Position numbers and translations under genes: made by a program. DNA of 31,875 nt from a virus. The notes under the pieces were generated by a model that saw only the letters and a program-made list of their open reading frames with translations, was not told the origin of the DNA and made no database searches. The DNA lies in IMG/VR virus record IMGVR_UViG_3300018428_000101, positions 1 through 31,875 of that record; one strand, written 5' to 3'. The stretch's first letter is position 1. Each line of letters begins with the position of its first letter. Positions 8,284-18,100 of the stretch are shown in pieces.

Positions 8284-8448
8284 TTATGTTCCTTGTCCGC
8301 CAAATGTATCGCTCATTTGAATTGTAGTTCCAGCTGAAATACTCAAAAAAGCACCCAGCCCAGCCATAGTAATTGGAGTACCAGAACCACCAAAGTAGTT
8401 TCTAATCTCTGACATTGTAATTGCTGATCCGGTTGCTGGTAACGCCAT
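8284..8448 (-). CDS. 54-aa mini structural protein (fibre-motif)
   Basis: A short gene read from ATG at 8448 to TAA at 8284, with ribosome site AGGAAAG seven or so bases upstream. The product is 'MALPATGSAITMSEIRNYFG', then 'GSGTPITMAGLGAF' and 'GTTIQMSDTFGGQGT'. The pattern LP-[AS]-[ST]-G-x-I-[ST]-[ML]-S-[ED]-I followed by a second and third 'I-x-M-[AS]' repeat is one I associate with the short N-terminal segment of virion fibre or appendage proteins in T4-like marine phages; here it is a free-standing gene. It is Gly/Thr/Ser-rich with no membrane segment. It is the first gene of the glycosyltransferase operon, so it may be a virion peptide or a modification target, which is inference only. 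Confidence 0.7.
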   Translation of the reverse strand: MALPATGSAITMSEIRNYFGGSGTPITMAGLGAFLSISAGTTIQMSDTFGGQGT

Positions 8449-8466
8449 TTACTTTCCTATTGTACA

Positions 8467-8495
8467 AGTGTAACACACTATTTAAATTATGTCAA
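8467..8495 (-). promoter_or_regulatory. Sigma70-like promoter for the 54-aa gene operon
   Basis: On the - strand TTGACA (8490-8495, perfect -35) is followed after 17 bases by TACACT (8467-8472, 4 of 6 to TATAAT). Transcription would begin near 8460, about a dozen bases before the ATG at 8448. This would let the operon be read by unmodified host polymerase, separately from the late fibre genes. The late-type motif at 8532-8539 is an alternative start for the same operon. Confidence 0.5.
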
Positions 8496-8498
8496 CTA

Positions 8499-8524
8499 GT
8501 GTAGCCAAAATAATTTAGCTACAC
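8499..8524 (-). other. Stem-loop after the S74 fibre gene / operon leader
   Basis: A 7-bp perfect inverted repeat (gtgtagc / gctacac) with a 12-base loop. On the - strand it is not followed by a T-run, so it does not look like an intrinsic terminator. It starts about 7 bases after the late-promoter-like motif at 8532-8539, so it could be the 5' hairpin of a transcript beginning there. Confidence 0.5.
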
Positions 8525-8530
8525 CATATG

Positions 8531-11500
8531 TTATTTATCGAGTAATTTTTTTACCATTTCTTTCAGCTCAGCAATCTCTGCTGCTTGTGCTTCTAGTTTA
8601 GCATCTTGCTCTTTGATTGCTTCAATAAACAATGGAGCAAGTTTTTCATACTTAACAGTAATATAATCTTCACCTGATTTACTCTTATATTCTTTTTCTT
8701 CGCTATCCCAATATTGATCAAAAGGAGCCTTAGCAATCGCTTGTGGTAAAACTTTTTCTACTTCTTGAGCAATAACACCAGCATCATTAATTTGGTTATC
8801 AGGATAGAAACCTAAATCATTGACTTCAGCTTTCCAATCAAAGTTTACACCAGTTAACGACTTTATTTTAGTTAAAGCATTTTCAATTGGTACAATATTT
8901 TCTTTCAATCTTTTATCTGATGAATAGGCTGTAACTTCGCCTACAGCATTCATATTGCGACCAAATGTAACATCGTTATTTGTCAAGTTCCAAATAGCTG
9001 GCCATTGACTGTTTACTTGTGCCCAAGATGTTGAATCGTCTCCGCCACGTAAGATATAAAACAAGTCACTGTTGTTATGTAACATAGCAACATTGTGATT
9101 AGTATCACGGAAATATAGTGTTGGTGAAGTATTCCTAATATAAATGTTTTGGCTTGCTGTTGTAGTGCTACGCAAGAAACCTGAACTATCAATACCATCA
9201 AGTGTATCAGCATCACTAGCACTAACACCAGTTAGGTTACTACCGTCACCTGTAAAACTATTAGCAGTAACATTACCTGTAATACTAATAGAACCACCTC
9301 CACTAAGTGTACCTGAAAAACTATCATTAGTATCGCTGCGTAAGAAACTACCTGAAGATACACCATCAAGTGTATCAGCATTAAGTCCGCTGCCAGGACC
9401 ATCATTACCTTCGTGCCATACTTTGTAGTTGGTGCCACCAACATTATAAAGTAGACCATTTACCCCACTGTTGACATCAAGATATTCATCAGTTCTGTCA
9501 TTGTAGATACGCATTGCTCCACCATTTACATACTGAATATAACCTCTGCGTGTTCCTGCTTGATAGAAACTTATGTAAGGTGATCCAGTTGAACTTTGTG
9601 TTGCTAACCTAAGTTGTTCATTTGAATTCCTATTACCGGTAAGAAGTCCAGTATACGTATCATCAGCATTACTGCGTAAGAATGCTGAGCTATCAATACC
9701 ATCTAAGGTTGTAGCATCTACGCTTGTAAGTCCACTACCGTTACCAGTAAATGTATTTGTACCAATATTAACATCACCAAATCCGCTTGTTATACTACCA
9801 GCATTTAGTGCTCCAGTACCAGTTACGTTACTGTAAGTTCCGCTAAGTCTAGCATTAGGAACAGTTCCACTGCCTAAGTTACTTGCGTTAAGTGCTGTTA
9901 ATCCACTACCGCCACCGTAGAAAGTACCATTTGAATATACATCTTTAGCAACACCAATGCCGCCATCAACAATTAGTGCACCAGTAGTGTTACTAGTTGA
10001 CTGTGTTGTGTTATCGATATTGACAATAGTATTTGAATTAAAGTTCATTGAAGTAGCATTATCTGCTACAATAGTATCAACTGCTATGCTACCTACATTA
10101 GTAATGTTATTATCATTGAAACTTGTAGCACCTAATGATATAGCACCTGTAGCAGTTAATGAGTTATTTCCGATATTAATATTGCCAAAGCCGCTACTAA
10201 TAGCACCAGCATCTAATGTGCCTACTCCAGTAATATCTAATTGGTGTTGTACAACACTGCTAGAACTGATTCTACCATCTGGCACTGTACCAGAGGACAA
10301 ATTATCAGCATTTAGTGCTGTTAAGTTTGTACCTACGCCACTATATCCATTTGTGCCACTAAATGTAAATGCTGTTGTTGAAACAGTTACATTTACTCCA
10401 GGTATACTCAAAGAATTGTTTGTAGCATTACCAATTTGCATAAAGTTACTAGTGCTGTTAGAAGCTGGTTCAATGTCATAACCAAGGAATATGTTATTAT
10501 TACCTGTGGTTAATGTTGTAGCACTTAGGGCACCAAGTACAATGTTGTTATTACCTGTAACAATTTCTAAGGCCTGTAACCCTAATGCTGTGTTATTGCT
10601 ACCAGCAGTACTGTTTGCCATTGTACTCTTACCAACACTAGTATTACCGTCTCCAACACTAGTACGTTGTTCTTGACTGTCTGAACCAATTGCTGTATTG
10701 TTGTTTACACTAGTAGCAGCACTCAATGACGCAAACCCAACTGCAGTATTACCATCACCGGATAAGGCACCTGTCATTGATGTTCCACCGATACCTGTAT
10801 TATGTTCAGCAGCAGCAGTTAAGTTTTCGCCATGTCCAAACATTAAGTTTGTAGCGCCACTATTTCCACCACGTCCAGCATTGAAACCATGTACAGTAAT
10901 ATCACTTGTAAATGTTTTTCCTGCTTGGCTTGTTGGTAATCTAGCATCATTTACTGTACCACTTGACAAGTTAGTTGCATTCAGTGTTGTTAAGCCACTG
11001 CCATTACCAGTTAGTGTTCCGCCAACATGTAAGTTCTTAGCAATACCTACACCACCGTCGACTATCATGGCACCGCTTGTAGTGCTTGTTGCTTGTGTTA
11101 CATTATCTACGTTTACAACAGTTGAACTTGCGAAGTTCATACTTGAACCATTGTCGCCGCTAATAGTATCTAGTGCTAAACTTCCTACATTTGTAATGTT
11201 ATTATCGTTAAAAGATGTAGCGCCTAATGATATAGAACCTGTTGCTGTAAGGGCACTTGTTCCAATATTAATACTACCAAAACCGCTAGTAATACTACCG
11301 CCATCAAGAGCGCCGGTATTTTGTATGCTAGTATTGATTACTGTAGAACCAAGTGTTGTACTAGTAAGAACACTTGTATTGTTTACACGATATTCTTTGC
11401 CACTTATTACATTAACATTCTCGCTAAAGTCCCAGCTATCGTTAGCATTTGACCATGTAATAGTATGATCGGTTGCGCCTTTTAATGTAATACCACCGCC

Positions 11501-14500
11501 GTCTGCTGTCACATCAGTTGGTGTATCTACAGTGCCTAATTCAATGTTTTTATCATCAACTTGTAATGTAGTTGAATTAAGTGTAGTTGTAGTACCGTTT
11601 ACAGTTAAGTCTCCTGTAATATCAACATCACCTGCAATACTAGTGTCACCGTTTGTTCCGTTAATTACAAATTTATTTAAGTCAGTACCAAATCTAAACG
11701 ATCCCGCTTGATTAATTTGTAGTCTTGCTACACCTGCTGTAAAGAAATCTAAATCGTCATTATCAGACCCTGATGTCGTTTCAGCAACAATTTTTGTATC
11801 TTGATCAACATCAATAACACCGCCTAAACCGCTCCAGTTACTTCCGTCATATCCTTCAAATGTGCTATCTGTAGTGTTATAACGTATTTGTCCTTGAGCA
11901 TCTGTAGGACGCTGTGCTGTAGTACCAACAGGTAACTTAATTGCCGAAGTATCACTAAAGTTAGTATAACCAGTAAAGGTTGTGACTCCATCAGTGTCTA
12001 TAGTCATTCTTGTAGTTGCTGTTTGTACAACTTCGCCTGTTGTTCCTGTTTCACCAGTTTTTACAATAAAGTCTCCGCCTGTAGCATTACCTGTACCTAG
12101 GCCAGGTTGTATTGTTATATTACCACCTGCTACGTCTGTTCCAATTCCGCCTTCGCCTTTAATAATTGCTGGAAGAGGAGATGTTCCAAATTCTCCGCCG
12201 CCAATCACAACGTTTTGGTTTTTAAGAACAATAGTATTTTCTTTTGATATTGTACCAACTTGTGTAACAGCCGGATCAGCATTTACGTTTTGATTTGTTC
12301 TAATAGTAAATGATGTTGCGTTAGTAGTAGCACCAATAACTGGCCATTGTCCGTCTAAGTTAGTAATTGTACTTTGATCAATAATTACTGTATCACCAAC
12401 CCTCACGCCTAAAGTTAGAGGAGTATAATTAAATGAGATAGTTGTGCCTGTTAAAACACTACCTGTTAAATCATCACTTAAAAATACTTCGTTTTCGGTA
12501 ATACCAGTAACCGTTGTGTTAGCAGGAATACTACCGCTACCAGTAACTGTCATACCAAATGCAATTGAAGTAGTGTCGCTAAAAATTAAAACCTTTTCAC
12601 CGTTAGCACTAGCATCACTTGTACTTACTTGAATATCTGCTAAATTTACAACAACATCTTGAGTGTTAGTTGCCTCATATGTTTCTACAAAAGTGCTAAT
12701 ATTTCTACTTTCACTATTTTTACCAATTTTAACATTTTCAGCATCGCCGCCAATTTCAATTGTAGTCACATTGTCATTATAGATTTGACCTGTTGCTGTA
12801 CTACTTGAACTTAATCTAGCAGATCCAACATCTAGACCTTCAGCTAGATCGAGTGCTGTACCCCATTCAGGTACTGTTCCATTTGACTTTAAGAATGTAT
12901 TTACTCGACCAATATTTAATGTGTTTAAACTTGCTGCTGATTGAGCGTAGATGATATCACCAACAGCATACGTGGTTATATTTGTACCGCCACGTACAAC
13001 AGGCACAGGACTAGTTAAGTTTGCTGGGTTTAAAAAGTAAGCACTATCTAAACCATCTAATGTTCCAGCATCTACTATTCCATCCTTAATAAACACCTCG
13101 CCACTACCGTTTGAATTTACATCAAATTGTGTTTGTAGGAATCTACTTGTTCCAAGTGTTGAGAATGTTCCAAGTGGATCGTAGTCAGCGTTAGCTATAC
13201 CAATGTTTACTGGATCACCGTAGAATTCAGCATTTGAACTTGATCCTGTTAGTGTAATTGGGTTATCTGTTGTAGATGCTTTTTTGAGACTTTGAACAAC
13301 AGTATCATATCTACTATCACCAAATAATACTGTATCACTATTTGGTACTCCGCTGCCTCCAAGTCTACTTGGTGAAATTGTACCTGAAATAATATTTTCA
13401 GCATCAATGTTTGTAGCAGCAAGTGTATTCCAGTTTGATTTAATTCTGCTAGAAGTGTTAACAATTTCAGTAACTCTAACATTGCTCGGTGTAATTCTCG
13501 CACTACCAACACCTGCTGTACCAATATCTTTTCTGTTTGTAACAAGTCCATTAATACTGCTTAACGCATCTGAACGTAAAGCGTGTAATGTAAATGAGTT
13601 TGTTGTTACTGAACCTACAAAGAATCTTGCGCCATCTGTAATTTCTTTACCGTCAATATTAGGCAATGCATTAGAAGTTGATCCATCTGTTAAAGTATTA
13701 ATTCTAATAGCATCACCAGTAGTTAAACCATTATTTTGAACAAGGAGACTATCGTCTGTTAGGTTAACAGTGAATCTACTTAAATTATGGTTGTTGTTTA
13801 ACGGTGTTGTTAAAAATTCAATTTGATTAATCAAGCTATAATCGTCGTAAATTTCAATGGTATTGTCATCAATCTTTTTAGCGTAATATACTCTACCATT
13901 TAACATACCACCAATAGCAACGTTACCAATTGTGTCATATGTAACTGGATCACCATTTTCCAATCCATGATTAGTAATAGTAATTCTATCATCTGTATAG
14001 TTTACACTACCGCCACCTGCTATGGTACCAGCTAAAAAGTTTAAACTAAGAACGTTATCTAAACCAATATCAAACGCATTTACAACAGCGTCAACATCTT
14101 CAACAAAGTCAATACTTGATGTCGAAGCAACAAATAATTCTCCGCCTAAAATATTAACATAAGCACGTTTTTCAATTGCCGATACTTCAATTTGGAAATT
14201 ACTGCCGGCGCCACCTATGTCAGATGCATTACAACTAACAATATCAGCTACTTCATAACCAGTTCCGCCTCTACGTAAGTCAACATCACTTACTGCTCCT
14301 GCTGTAACTGTAATATCTGCTCTAGCACCAGAACCGGTCCCACTTACATTTGTAAGAGCAACATTTTCATAAATTTGATTACCTTGTGCTGGCAAATAAC
14401 CACTGCCGCCTGTTATATTAGCATTATCAACGTTAACAAGTACACCAAGACGTAGTTCTGTTACAGAACCTTGCGCACCACCATCAGCACTTGTTACAAC

Positions 14501-15103
14501 ACTTCTTACACTACCTGTTCTTGATGTTGTGCTAACATCTATACCTATGTTCTCAATTGTAAACGATGTACCAGATGGGATACTTATCACTTCTCCAAAC
14601 ACATTAAAGGTGTTGTCTTCTGTACATACAACTTCTACTTGGTTACCTACATTAAGGCCATGTGATCCATTTGTTACAATAGTTTGTATGTTACTTGCTC
14701 TAGCAACACTTGATAAATCTACAATGGTAAAGTTATAATCTTCAGTTGGATCAAGTAACAAATACTGACTAGTATTAGAACTTTTTAGGAAGAAGTTATC
14801 AATAATAGCACTTGATGCTCCTTTAGATGTTGGGTGTACACCTGAGTCTACGCCGTTTACAAACAAGTTTAGATTGTTTGTTACATCCCATGGATCACCA
14901 ACACTATCGTCAGTTTCGTCCCAAGCACCGTCGATAGTTGCTACAAGAATGTTTCCACTAACTGAGAAATTTCCTTTAGCATAACCTGTAGCACCAGTAA
15001 CACCTGGTTGTGTAATTGTATCTCCGTCTGTTGCGGTAATATTACCACTAAGTGTAAGTTCAACTTGTTCATAGTTTTCAGTAGCAATGTCTCCAGCTGA
15101 CAA
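8531..15103 (-). CDS. Giant fibre frame with YadA-like repeats and S74 chaperone end
   Basis: 2190 residues if begun at the TTG at 15103, the first accepted start codon after the stop. No in-frame ATG exists until hundreds of residues later and no Shine-Dalgarno precedes the TTG. The frame actually opens right after the TAA of the upstream gene, so this is probably the C-terminal part of that protein. Contents in order: beta-rich Gly/Thr/Asn segments; four 'TLDG.DS..FLR' type repeats (near 684, 1800, 1911, 1968); 'YDGSNWSGLGG' and 'DVDQDTKI'; a ~120-residue duplicated block (about 1268-1390 and 1632-1753); NTA.G repeats of the YadA-head type (about 1410-1545); and a C-terminal Peptidase_S74 intramolecular chaperone (from about 2055, 'SSDKRLKENI', 'GVIAQEVEKVLPQA'). 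S74 domains trimerise fibres and usually cut themselves off at the Ser. It ends in a coiled coil 'AAEIAELKEMVKKL'. It likely forms a trimeric host-binding fibre. Confidence 0.75.
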   Translation of the reverse strand: MSAGDIATENYEQVELTLSGNITATDGDTITQPGVTGATGYAKGNFSVSGNILVATIDGAWDETDDSVGDPWDVTNNLNLFVNGVDSGVHPTSKGASSAIIDNFFLKSSNTSQYLLLDPTEDYNFTIVDLSSVARASNIQTIVTNGSHGLNVGNQVEVVCTEDNTFNVFGEVISIPSGTSFTIENIGIDVSTTSRTGSVRSVVTSADGGAQGSVTELRLGVLVNVDNANITGGSGYLPAQGNQIYENVALTNVSGTGSGARADITVTAGAVSDVDLRRGGTGYEVADIVSCNASDIGGAGSNFQIEVSAIEKRAYVNILGGELFVASTSSIDFVEDVDAVVNAFDIGLDNVLSLNFLAGTIAGGGSVNYTDDRITITNHGLENGDPVTYDTIGNVAIGGMLNGRVYYAKKIDDNTIEIYDDYSLINQIEFLTTPLNNNHNLSRFTVNLTDDSLLVQNNGLTTGDAIRINTLTDGSTSNALPNIDGKEITDGARFFVGSVTTNSFTLHALRSDALSSINGLVTNRKDIGTAGVGSARITPSNVRVTEIVNTSSRIKSNWNTLAATNIDAENIISGTISPSRLGGSGVPNSDTVLFGDSRYDTVVQSLKKASTTDNPITLTGSSSNAEFYGDPVNIGIANADYDPLGTFSTLGTSRFLQTQFDVNSNGSGEVFIKDGIVDAGTLDGLDSAYFLNPANLTSPVPVVRGGTNITTYAVGDIIYAQSAASLNTLNIGRVNTFLKSNGTVPEWGTALDLAEGLDVGSARLSSSSTATGQIYNDNVTTIEIGGDAENVKIGKNSESRNISTFVETYEATNTQDVVVNLADIQVSTSDASANGEKVLIFSDTTSIAFGMTVTGSGSIPANTTVTGITENEVFLSDDLTGSVLTGTTISFNYTPLTLGVRVGDTVIIDQSTITNLDGQWPVIGATTNATSFTIRTNQNVNADPAVTQVGTISKENTIVLKNQNVVIGGGEFGTSPLPAIIKGEGGIGTDVAGGNITIQPGLGTGNATGGDFIVKTGETGTTGEVVQTATTRMTIDTDGVTTFTGYTNFSDTSAIKLPVGTTAQRPTDAQGQIRYNTTDSTFEGYDGSNWSGLGGVIDVDQDTKIVAETTSGSDNDDLDFFTAGVARLQINQAGSFRFGTDLNKFVINGTNGDTSIAGDVDITGDLTVNGTTTTLNSTTLQVDDKNIELGTVDTPTDVTADGGGITLKGATDHTITWSNANDSWDFSENVNVISGKEYRVNNTSVLTSTTLGSTVINTSIQNTGALDGGSITSGFGSINIGTSALTATGSISLGATSFNDNNITNVGSLALDTISGDNGSSMNFASSTVVNVDNVTQATSTTSGAMIVDGGVGIAKNLHVGGTLTGNGSGLTTLNATNLSSGTVNDARLPTSQAGKTFTSDITVHGFNAGRGGNSGATNLMFGHGENLTAAAEHNTGIGGTSMTGALSGDGNTAVGFASLSAATSVNNNTAIGSDSQEQRTSVGDGNTSVGKSTMANSTAGSNNTALGLQALEIVTGNNNIVLGALSATTLTTGNNNIFLGYDIEPASNSTSNFMQIGNATNNSLSIPGVNVTVSTTAFTFSGTNGYSGVGTNLTALNADNLSSGTVPDGRISSSSVVQHQLDITGVGTLDAGAISSGFGNINIGNNSLTATGAISLGATSFNDNNITNVGSIAVDTIVADNATSMNFNSNTIVNIDNTTQSTSNTTGALIVDGGIGVAKDVYSNGTFYGGGSGLTALNASNLGSGTVPNARLSGTYSNVTGTGALNAGSITSGFGDVNIGTNTFTGNGSGLTSVDATTLDGIDSSAFLRSNADDTYTGLLTGNRNSNEQLRLATQSSTGSPYISFYQAGTRRGYIQYVNGGAMRIYNDRTDEYLDVNSGVNGLLYNVGGTNYKVWHEGNDGPGSGLNADTLDGVSSGSFLRSDTNDSFSGTLSGGGSISITGNVTANSFTGDGSNLTGVSASDADTLDGIDSSGFLRSTTTASQNIYIRNTSPTLYFRDTNHNVAMLHNNSDLFYILRGGDDSTSWAQVNSQWPAIWNLTNNDVTFGRNMNAVGEVTAYSSDKRLKENIVPIENALTKIKSLTGVNFDWKAEVNDLGFYPDNQINDAGVIAQEVEKVLPQAIAKAPFDQYWDSEEKEYKSKSGEDYITVKYEKLAPLFIEAIKEQDAKLEAQAAEIAELKEMVKKLLDK
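8532..8539 (-). promoter_or_regulatory. Late-promoter-like octamer GATAAATA
   Basis: GATAAATA on the - strand, close to the T4 late promoter core TATAAATA. It overlaps the last codons and the stop of the S74 fibre gene. It lies about 84 bases before the 54-aa gene. The octamer is short and the region AT-rich, so chance is possible. The same motif occurs in the 19214-19322 gap. Confidence 0.4.
9845..11300 (-). repeat. Duplicated ~120-aa block in the S74 fibre
   Basis: Two copies, about 10935-11300 and 9845-10209. Each begins 'SGFG.INIG', continues 'LTATG.ISLGATSFNDNNIT', 'NVGS.A.DTI', 'ST..GA.IVDGG.G.AK', 'G.GSGLT.LNA.NL.SGTV', and ends '.ARL'. The intervening segment holds the YadA-like repeats. 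A third, shorter 'SGFGDVNIG...GNGSGLT' piece lies near 9710-9780. The copies are clearly homologous but diverged, so they come from domain shuffling within the fibre and not from a recent duplication. Confidence 0.85.
10480..10870 (-). repeat. YadA-head-like NTA.G repeats
   Basis: Within the S74 fibre frame, successive short repeats read 'NTGIGGTSM', 'NTAVGFASL', 'NTAIGSDS', 'NTSVGKSTM', 'NTALGLQAL', 'NIVLGALSA', 'NIFLGYDI', spaced about 15 residues apart. This is the pattern of the left-handed beta-roll head of trimeric autotransporter adhesins such as YadA. In a phage fibre it would be a trimeric binding or spacer segment. The role is inferred from family resemblance. Confidence 0.75.
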
Positions 15104-15151
15104 ATCAACAGCTGGAATATCATCTACTTGTAAAAGCCTTGATAGATAACC

Positions 15152-18100
15152 TTATGTGTTTGTGTTTGTAAACTGTCTAGTAGCAGGAATAAGTTCGCCA
15201 TTCAACTGACCGTTTGTGTTCAACTGAACAATAGCGCCTGGAACAGCCGCAGTAGACACAGTTTTGTCAACAAAACCACCTAGCCTGTTACCAATAAACG
15301 ATCTAATAGCTAACTGCGTAACCAATCGTGCATCACTTGGACCGCCAATTTCGTCATCACCTAAGTTAACATCAGTTGAAATTTCTTCAATAGCAACATC
15401 ACTCAAACTTAATTTCAACGCATCAAGTTCGTCCACCTGAACTTTGTTTCTAAATGTAATGTTACCAGTTCTGTTAAACGCTGTAATAAAGTCACCAACT
15501 TTAAAGTCACCAAGTTCGTTTGTACCTGATGAATAAACACGACCTGGTAATTCTTCATATTGTTCAAACTCAGATCTTGTGTTACCACCGTTTTGTGGTA
15601 GTGCGTTATAGTCTGTTCCTGAACCTGCGTATTCCCAAGTGTGTGCGGACGAGTTAACAATACTTGGTCTGTGGAACCAAATTTGCCTCTCGGGTAAGTT
15701 TCCTGTGTTTGTGATACTGCTACTTCCGTCTGTTGCTGTAATACTAAACGTTGCTGTACCTAACCCAAGTTTTGTTGATACTTCATTTATACTAATATTT
15801 GTATTAGGACTACCTGCGTGATCAGCACTAATAATGCTTGTAGCATCAAATTGTATTCTAAGAACACTTGATCCAACAGCAACTTCTTCGATACTTACTA
15901 CTAGTCTACGTTCTGCTGGTTCCCAACTAGAAACAAAGGCACTATTATTGTTTGCTCCTGTTGTACCTGTAATAGCTCTTCCTGGAACAAATTCATAACT
16001 TTCAGCACCAGACTCTAGTATCAATGTTTGATACGTAGTATGTGAACTTAAAATTTCTTCAACAAAGAATTCAATAATATTTGTTCTAAAAATATGATTG
16101 CCAGAGTTAGTTATGTTTTCAAATAGTTGTACTGGAAATTCCAAACTATCATCAAATGTTAAACTAAATGTATCAGGATCTAATACGTTAGCATAATAAG
16201 TCTGTTCGTCATCTAATCCACCAATTGGAATATTTCCATTAGCATCATAGATAAGTTTTTCACCATTTGTAAATCCATGCCCTGTAATTGTAAAAATACT
16301 TGTACCTTTATCAACATCAGCTGTTGAACTAAAAGTTGTTTCAGTTGGAGTTGGAATAAAGTCGTTTGTTACATCTCCTTCACTACTTACTTCTTGTGGT
16401 GCTGGAATTTCTTCTGGTGATCTAATTGCTTCACTTACAATGTTAAATCTACTTTGAACAAAATCTTCAATATCCGTTGTTATGCCAGTTTTGCCTGTAA
16501 TAACTGCGTTTGTATAGATAGCAGATTGTTGTATAGCAGCAATTGTTTGTAGTTCTTGTCCGCTAATACTACTACGTGAAGAGTCTGCTAAGTTAGCAGC
16601 AAAGTAACTTAATCCAGCACTACGAGAATATCTGTTACCTGTATCCCATGTATCTTTAGCAACAGCTTCAACAATTAATTTAGAATCTCTTAAACATTTT
16701 GCTTGATCATAATCAAAATTATACCATTTTGCTGCGTCAATACTTTCGTTAATATACTGTGTTACTCTTTGAGCAATGTTAATTGCGCCTATTTCATCTA
16801 ATCTTATAAAATCATCTTGTAAAGTTTGACTTACACCAAGAGCAGTCAAATCAGGGTTGATCGGGTCTGCTAATGTTCCAGCATTGGTTTGAATATGTTG
16901 AATAATTTCATCTATTCTAGCTTTAGCAAAATCTGCTTCTGTTTGTGTAGCAGCAGTACCGCTTGTATCTTGTGTAATGATGTTTCCTGAAGACACTGTA
17001 ACTGCTTCTTCTTTAACAATCTTTTCAACAATCTCTTTCATTCTGCCCCAAGCTGCGACAGTTTCTTCTTTTTGTCCTGTACCGTATACAGCAGTACCGT
17101 CAACAAAATACTGTTGAGCTGCTATCAAACTTTCTAAGTTACCGCCAGTGGAAAGATCATATGTTATAGCATCTACAATTTTACTAGCATCGTTTTCACA
17201 TGCTGCTACATTATATACAAATCCTGTAGAGAAAGGAGCAATATTTCCAGCAACTTGAGCATTAATCCAAGCTGTTAATTCTTTTTGTATAAATGTTCTG
17301 TTTGCTAACAATTGTGCTACAGCATTACCACTATTGGTGTTGATAGCAGTAGGCAATACTCTAGCATCAACTAATTCGTCTCCTGCTATGCTCGCACTAC
17401 TACCAGCACCAAGAATTTCTATGATTTCATCCCAAAGTGCATCTGTTCTTGATTCAAACGTTGAATCTTGTACAATACCCGCTGTAAAAGTTTTAGCATT
17501 GCCATAAGCATCAATATGTTGATCTTTTTGCGCCGCAAATAATGAAGCATCAAACCTACCATTAAAATATGTTAATGCTGCGTTGATAGTTCTAGCGTTA
17601 CTATTTAAAGCAGCATCATATCTAATAGATTCTATAAGTAACCTAGTGTCTCTTCTACATTTATCTTCGTTATATTCAAAGCCAGCATAAATGCTTGGAG
17701 AACCAGCTGCGTTAGAAATTTGTAAGTTAATCCAATCAACTGTATCTTGGGCAATAGCATCTCTTTGATTTAAAATTAAAGTATACGCTCTTTTATAACC
17801 AGGATCTCTGTATCTTAAAATAAATTCTTCAACAGGCGCATCACGATTTACACCAACAATAGTAATTGTTTGTTTACCTTCACTAGCACCAGTAGATACA
17901 ACATGTGCTCTGTCAAATTCAAATGCTTTTGGTGAATAACCACTAGATCTCAACGCATACAATCCAAAGTTTGTAGCGGAGTTAGTAATGGAACAATAAC
18001 CACCTGACTGTGTGTAAACACCGTTTAGTAGGAAAATTTGGAAACACGAAACGATCTGTGCGTAAGCATCGTTAAGTAGACGCCAGCCTGTACCACCAAA

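Noticed and set aside
8280-8303. TTG at 8303 as the start of the unknown 127-aa protein
   Set aside because: It would overlap the 54-aa gene by 20 bases; the ATG at 8279 has AAGGA about 10 bases before it.
8499-8524. Hairpin as an intrinsic terminator of the S74 fibre gene
   Set aside because: No T-run follows the stem on the - strand; it is kept only as a leader stem-loop.
9957-11468. Long + strand open frames (174, 61 and 256 aa) opposite the S74 fibre
   Set aside because: Pro/Leu/Val-rich translations that mirror Gly/Thr/Asn-rich fibre codons on the other strand; no ribosome sites or recognisable domains. They are shadows.
14941-15123. ATG at 15123 as the start of the S74 fibre
   Set aside because: It is out of frame with the 2190-aa frame and runs only 60 codons.
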